From a virus, in IMG/VR virus record IMGVR_UViG_3300030329_004065, positions 1 through 26,805 of that record: 26,805 nt of DNA, one strand, 5' to 3'. Each line of letters starts with the position of its first letter. Position 1 is the first letter of the stretch. The notes beneath the pieces are model-generated. The model made no database searches. It was not told the DNA's origin and worked only from the letters and a program-made list of their open reading frames with translations. The position numbers and the translations under genes were made by a program. Positions 24,641 through 26,805 of the stretch are shown in pieces.

Positions 24641-25219
24641 TTAAGTTGAAGCTACGTATACTTCTATATCTATATCGTTCAATCCAGGGTCTGCTTTTAT
24701 TGAGTGTAGGTCGTCAAAAAAACCTCCATTTGCTGTCGTCCAATCTCCTAATGCATAATTAGCCCCACCATCATCAACAAATACTGAGTCATGTGGTGAA
24801 CCCAGCATTAGGCTTTTACCTGCCTCTAGTAGATGTATAAACTCATCACCTGTATTAGAGTCTATTCCTCCATCTTCATCAGCTGAAATCATGAACTGTA
24901 TAGCTACAGATTCGGTATCATCTAGATTTGTTATTCTAATATACTTAGTGTTTTCTAAATCCATATGCGGACCATTAGCTGTGTGAACGTGTTCTTGGAA
25001 AGAAAGTAAAGTAGTTCTGTTCTGCTCATCTCCACTACCATCGCTGGCGAAACCATCACCGTCATTATCAATACCTTTTGGACATGTTACAATCCTCTTG
25101 TGTATATTTTTTATCCCAGCAATACTGAGAGTATTTTTAGAATTCCTTTGAACACCACCTAAGTCTATAGACTCTTCTATAGTAACCTTAAGCGTACTTG
25201 CTGTTAGTGTTGAAGCCAT
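24641..25219 (-). CDS. structural-type beta protein with calcium-loop-like insertions
   Basis: 192 residues, paralogous to the gene just upstream: both start MAST(L/V)(T/S)ASTL followed by VTI and a short I(D/N)L-G-V segment, keep an (R)(I/V)VTC strand, a (D/E)YIR(I/V)(S/T)NLD strand and an end with DI(D)(V/I)E(V/I). This copy has two acidic insertions missing from its partner: IDNDGDGFASDGSGDEQN (50-67), with D51, D53, D55 in the DxDxDG order of calcium-binding loops, and ADEDGGIDSNTGDEF (113-127). A virion surface role with metal-stabilised loops is an inference. The start is three bases after the partner's stop, so translation is probably coupled. Confidence 0.75.
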   Translation of the reverse strand: MASTLTASTLKVTIEESIDLGGVQRNSKNTLSIAGIKNIHKRIVTCPKGIDNDGDGFASDGSGDEQNRTTLLSFQEHVHTANGPHMDLENTKYIRITNLDDTESVAIQFMISADEDGGIDSNTGDEFIHLLEAGKSLMLGSPHDSVFVDDGGANYALGDWTTANGGFFDDLHSIKADPGLNDIDIEVYVAST

Positions 25220-25222
25220 ATT

Positions 25223-25696
25223 TTAAGATGATTTAGATGCTGCAAATATCTCAACATCAATGTTAGCACCCCCATTTGGTTTTACGATTATTTTCTTTAA
25301 GTTTGTCATAGTCCCGAAGTCAGGAGTCTCGTTAGCAGTAGTAATAGCTAGTGCTGCGGATGCTCCTAAAACATGACTCATACCTGGACCTAAAGTCACG
25401 GTGTAAGACTTACTTGTTGCCACTATACCTAACTCAGCAGTTTCTGCATTATCTAAATTTGATACTCTAATATATTCTACGTCACCAACATCTAATGCTC
25501 CAGCTGTAGAGTGTACATCAGTATCGAATACAGCTAATGTAGTTTCTTGACCAGTGGTACAAGTTACGACTCTACTAAATACTTCATCTATACCTGTTAT
25601 AGTGTGAGTTTTTGTAGACCCTTGTGGTACACCGTTTAAATTTATATCTTCTTTTATTGTCACCGTTAATGTCGATGCTGATACTGTTGAAGCCAT
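25223..25696 (-). CDS. structural-type beta protein, paralogue of downstream gene
   Basis: 157 residues starting MASTVSASTLTVTIKEDINL. It is a compact beta-rich protein with VVTCTTGQETTLAVFDTDVH, VEYIRVSNLDNAETAELGIV and a C-terminal IIVKPNGGANIDVEIFAASK. It shares its skeleton with the 192-residue neighbour but is shorter and lacks the acidic loops. No signal peptide or membrane segment is seen. The family is unknown to me; a virion or virion-associated role is inferred from the beta-rich composition and place in the structural operon. The leader is AT-rich (TATATAAAATAAAACAA). Confidence 0.75.
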   Translation of the reverse strand: MASTVSASTLTVTIKEDINLNGVPQGSTKTHTITGIDEVFSRVVTCTTGQETTLAVFDTDVHSTAGALDVGDVEYIRVSNLDNAETAELGIVATSKSYTVTLGPGMSHVLGASAALAITTANETPDFGTMTNLKKIIVKPNGGANIDVEIFAASKSS

Positions 25697-25720
25697 TTGT
25701 TTTATTTTATATATTTATTA

Positions 25721-26368
25721 TTATCTAGGTCTATTCCATCCGAAACCGCCCCATCCTCTTTCTCTTCTATTCTTTGCACGTTGAGCCTTGCGAGCTTCTT
25801 GTCTTTTTAGTCTTTTAAGCTGTCTATCAGATTTTGCTCCTCCACCTCTCAGTCTACGTTTCTGTCTCCAAGATAAATGCGAATCACCCTCGTGTGTTCC
25901 AAGTTCTACAGCTTCTTTATAGTTCTGATTACCTGTCCGATAATTACTTTTACCTTTAGTTTTAGTTTTACTACCACTTCCAGTTGATCTAGCCGTAGCT
26001 TCAACGGATTTCATACTAGCTTCAAATTGAGCATCTCCTGAAGCTTTCGCTCCCATCCCGCTGCCTCCTGTTTTTGGCGTTTTCGGCGTTTCTGGTTTAG
26101 GTGCATCCTCCATATAAGAACTCCAACTTTCTTCGATCTGTTTCCTACCTCTTACACCGAATTGCTCTTTTTGATCTTTAGCGTAAGCAGCTTTACCAGC
26201 TTCATCATATGAATATACGTTCCCACCTGGAACTACCGTGTTTCCATATTTATCTGTACCAACGTTATATCCTTTGTCGTGAGGAAATGGACTTGGAGTA
26301 TAATCACTAGCTGATCCAGTACCTTCACCGAAGTTGATAGGGTTTTCTTTTTGTTTTTTATAAGGCAT
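25721..26368 (-). CDS. basic, low-complexity protein of unknown function (215 aa)
   Basis: 215 residues, first gene of the leftward block. The N-terminus is Gly/Tyr/Pro-rich (MPYKKQKENPINFGEGTGSA). The middle is Ser/Gly/Thr/Lys-rich (SVEATARSTGSGSKTKTKGK). The C-terminus is strongly basic: RQKRRLRGGGAKSDRQLKRL and then repeated KRQEARKAQRAKNRRER-like residues before GWGGFGWNRPR. Such a disordered, Arg/Lys-rich tail suggests nucleic-acid binding, for example a cargo protein packaged with DNA, but this is an inference. I do not recognise a family. The ATG at 26366-26368 has an AT-rich leader. Confidence 0.72.
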   Translation of the reverse strand: MPYKKQKENPINFGEGTGSASDYTPSPFPHDKGYNVGTDKYGNTVVPGGNVYSYDEAGKAAYAKDQKEQFGVRGRKQIEESWSSYMEDAPKPETPKTPKTGGSGMGAKASGDAQFEASMKSVEATARSTGSGSKTKTKGKSNYRTGNQNYKEAVELGTHEGDSHLSWRQKRRLRGGGAKSDRQLKRLKRQEARKAQRAKNRRERGWGGFGWNRPR

Positions 26369-26508
26369 AACTATGCTTGTTTATTTCGTTACTCCATTAT
26401 AATCACATTGTTCTAGAATTATTTACAGTGTGACATTAGGTAGTTATTCATTCCTTTATATAGGCTATTGTCATACTTTCCGTATTATAAATTTTGGGGG
26501 AGAGTGTT

Positions 26509-26575
26509 GCCCCCCTCTTTTTAACCCGCCCCCTCTCCCGTCAAAGTCAAATCTTTTAGGCCAGCCCCCTTTTTT
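26509..26575. repeat. three C-rich repeats in an AT-rich genome
   Basis: GCCCCC(C)TCT-type units occur at 26509 (GCCCCCCTCTTT), 26528 (GCCCCCTCTCCC) and 26564 (GCCCCCTTTTTT). A run GGGGGAGAG at 26496-26504 can pair with the first unit. In DNA this AT-rich the block stands out. It may be a protein-binding site or a structured element. Confidence 0.5.
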
Positions 26576-26597
26576 CCCCACCATTTGCCATCTTCTC

Positions 26598-26642
26598 TAT
26601 ATTATATATATTTACCTTTTTATATATATTATATATTTTTAC
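26598..26642. repeat. two 18-bp AT-rich direct repeats, 27 bp apart
   Basis: TATATTATATATATTTAC (26598-26615) and TATATTATATATTTTTAC (26625-26642) differ at one position. They lie 69 bp before the start of the rightward gene. This is a candidate DNA-unwinding element, iteron pair or repeated promoter box. Confidence 0.6.
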
Positions 26643-26710
26643 AAAGCTAATACGAAGTTAATTGGATAATATATATGAAATTAATCATTAACTATTAAAC
26701 ATTATATACT

Positions 26711-26805
26711 ATGTCAAATTCTACTTCTACTTTAACTACTAAAAGATTTGTTATTCGTCAATCATTAATTGGTAAAAATACTATTATTACCTTCGTGAAT
26801 AAGAA
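26711..26805 (+). CDS. rightward gene, N-terminus only
   Basis: An ATG at 26711 opens a frame that stays open for 31 codons to the window edge: MSNSTSTLTTKRFVIRQSLI, then GKNTIITFVNK. It is the only plus-strand gene and divergent to the block of structural genes, so it is probably the first gene of the other arm (early or replication functions). The leader (AACTATTAAACATTATATACT) is AT-rich without a Shine-Dalgarno sequence. Too little is visible to assign a function. Confidence 0.65.
   Translation, partial: MSNSTSTLTTKRFVIRQSLIGKNTIITFVNK

Larger units (their letters stand above)
26369..26710. promoter_or_regulatory. divergent intergenic control region
   Basis: 342 nt without a credible gene separate the leftward block from the rightward gene at 26711. 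It contains two TATAAT boxes on the minus strand (26396-26401 and 26484-26489) without a convincing TTGACA partner, a C-rich block (about 26496-26580), and an extremely AT-rich stretch with two 18-bp direct repeats (26598-26642). A divergent promoter region is very likely by layout; a replication origin is possible. The exact promoters cannot be fixed from the sequence. Confidence 0.6.

Noticed and set aside
26430-26669. Plus-strand open frame of 79 codons in the divergent intergenic region
   Set aside because: Low-complexity translation of a C/T-rich and TATA-rich stretch (Pro/Phe and Ile/Tyr runs), no coding-like composition, and it lies over the repeats.
1-26805. tRNA genes, CRISPR arrays, transposons or integrases
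   Set aside because: I saw no cloverleaf-like sequences, repeat-spacer arrays, transposase or recombinase motifs. A tRNA scan would be the decisive check.

Overview
This window is one arm of a tailed double-stranded DNA phage genome, or a metagenomic contig of one. About 26.3 kb are packed with genes on the minus strand, transcribed from the right end towards the left: virion morphogenesis, DNA packaging, a holin-like gene and a chaperonin cassette. One plus-strand gene begins divergently at the far right (26711). The DNA is AT-rich. TAA, TAG and TGA all act as stops in tight gene junctions, so the standard code fits. Start codons sit in A/T-rich leaders without Shine-Dalgarno sequences, which is typical of phages of Bacteroidota, probably a marine flavobacterium-like host. 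The host is an inference. The order TerL, portal, acidic scaffold candidate, major capsid, two short beta-rich proteins, two paralogous ring/adaptor proteins, a third adaptor and a 1904-residue protein resembles crAss-like (Crassvirales) podoviruses and relatives. I recognise this by eye and have not computed it.

Layout, in order of transcription. (1) 26369-26710: divergent control region with a C-rich block and two near-identical 18-bp AT repeats; candidate promoter region or origin. (2) 26368-24306: a basic protein, two tandem paralogous structural-type proteins (one with calcium-loop-like acidic insertions) and a small unknown. (3) 24269-22451: groEL followed by groES, the reverse of the bacterial order, overlapping by 14 nt. 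(4) 22467-20078: a winged-helix-like protein, a 33-residue cysteine-rich miniprotein, a holin-like protein, a small beta-rich protein, a coiled-coil protein, a small unknown, and a 199-residue protein that looks like two GroES-type modules in tandem. (5) 20145-15236: terminase small-subunit candidate, large terminase, portal. (6) 15214-12517: scaffold candidate and major capsid protein, closed by a strong UUCG terminator. (7) 12460-10714: a conserved-looking post-capsid protein and two short beta-rich proteins, closed by a second strong terminator. (8) 10603-1: a 53-residue miniprotein, two paralogous ring proteins, a third adaptor with an inserted beta module, the 1904-residue muzzle/stabilisation candidate, and a large structural protein that runs off the left edge.

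The most notable feature is the protein-folding cassette inside a structural operon. The GroEL keeps its ATPase residues but has an altered substrate-binding face and lacks the GGM tail. The GroES appears to lack the roof hairpin. A second, double GroES-like protein lies just before the terminase genes. Together they suggest a phage-adapted chaperonin for virion proteins such as the capsid protein or the 1904-residue protein. Two overlooked miniproteins, two intra-operon terminators, a heptad-repeat leader and a Cys/His cluster in the giant tail protein are further points of interest.
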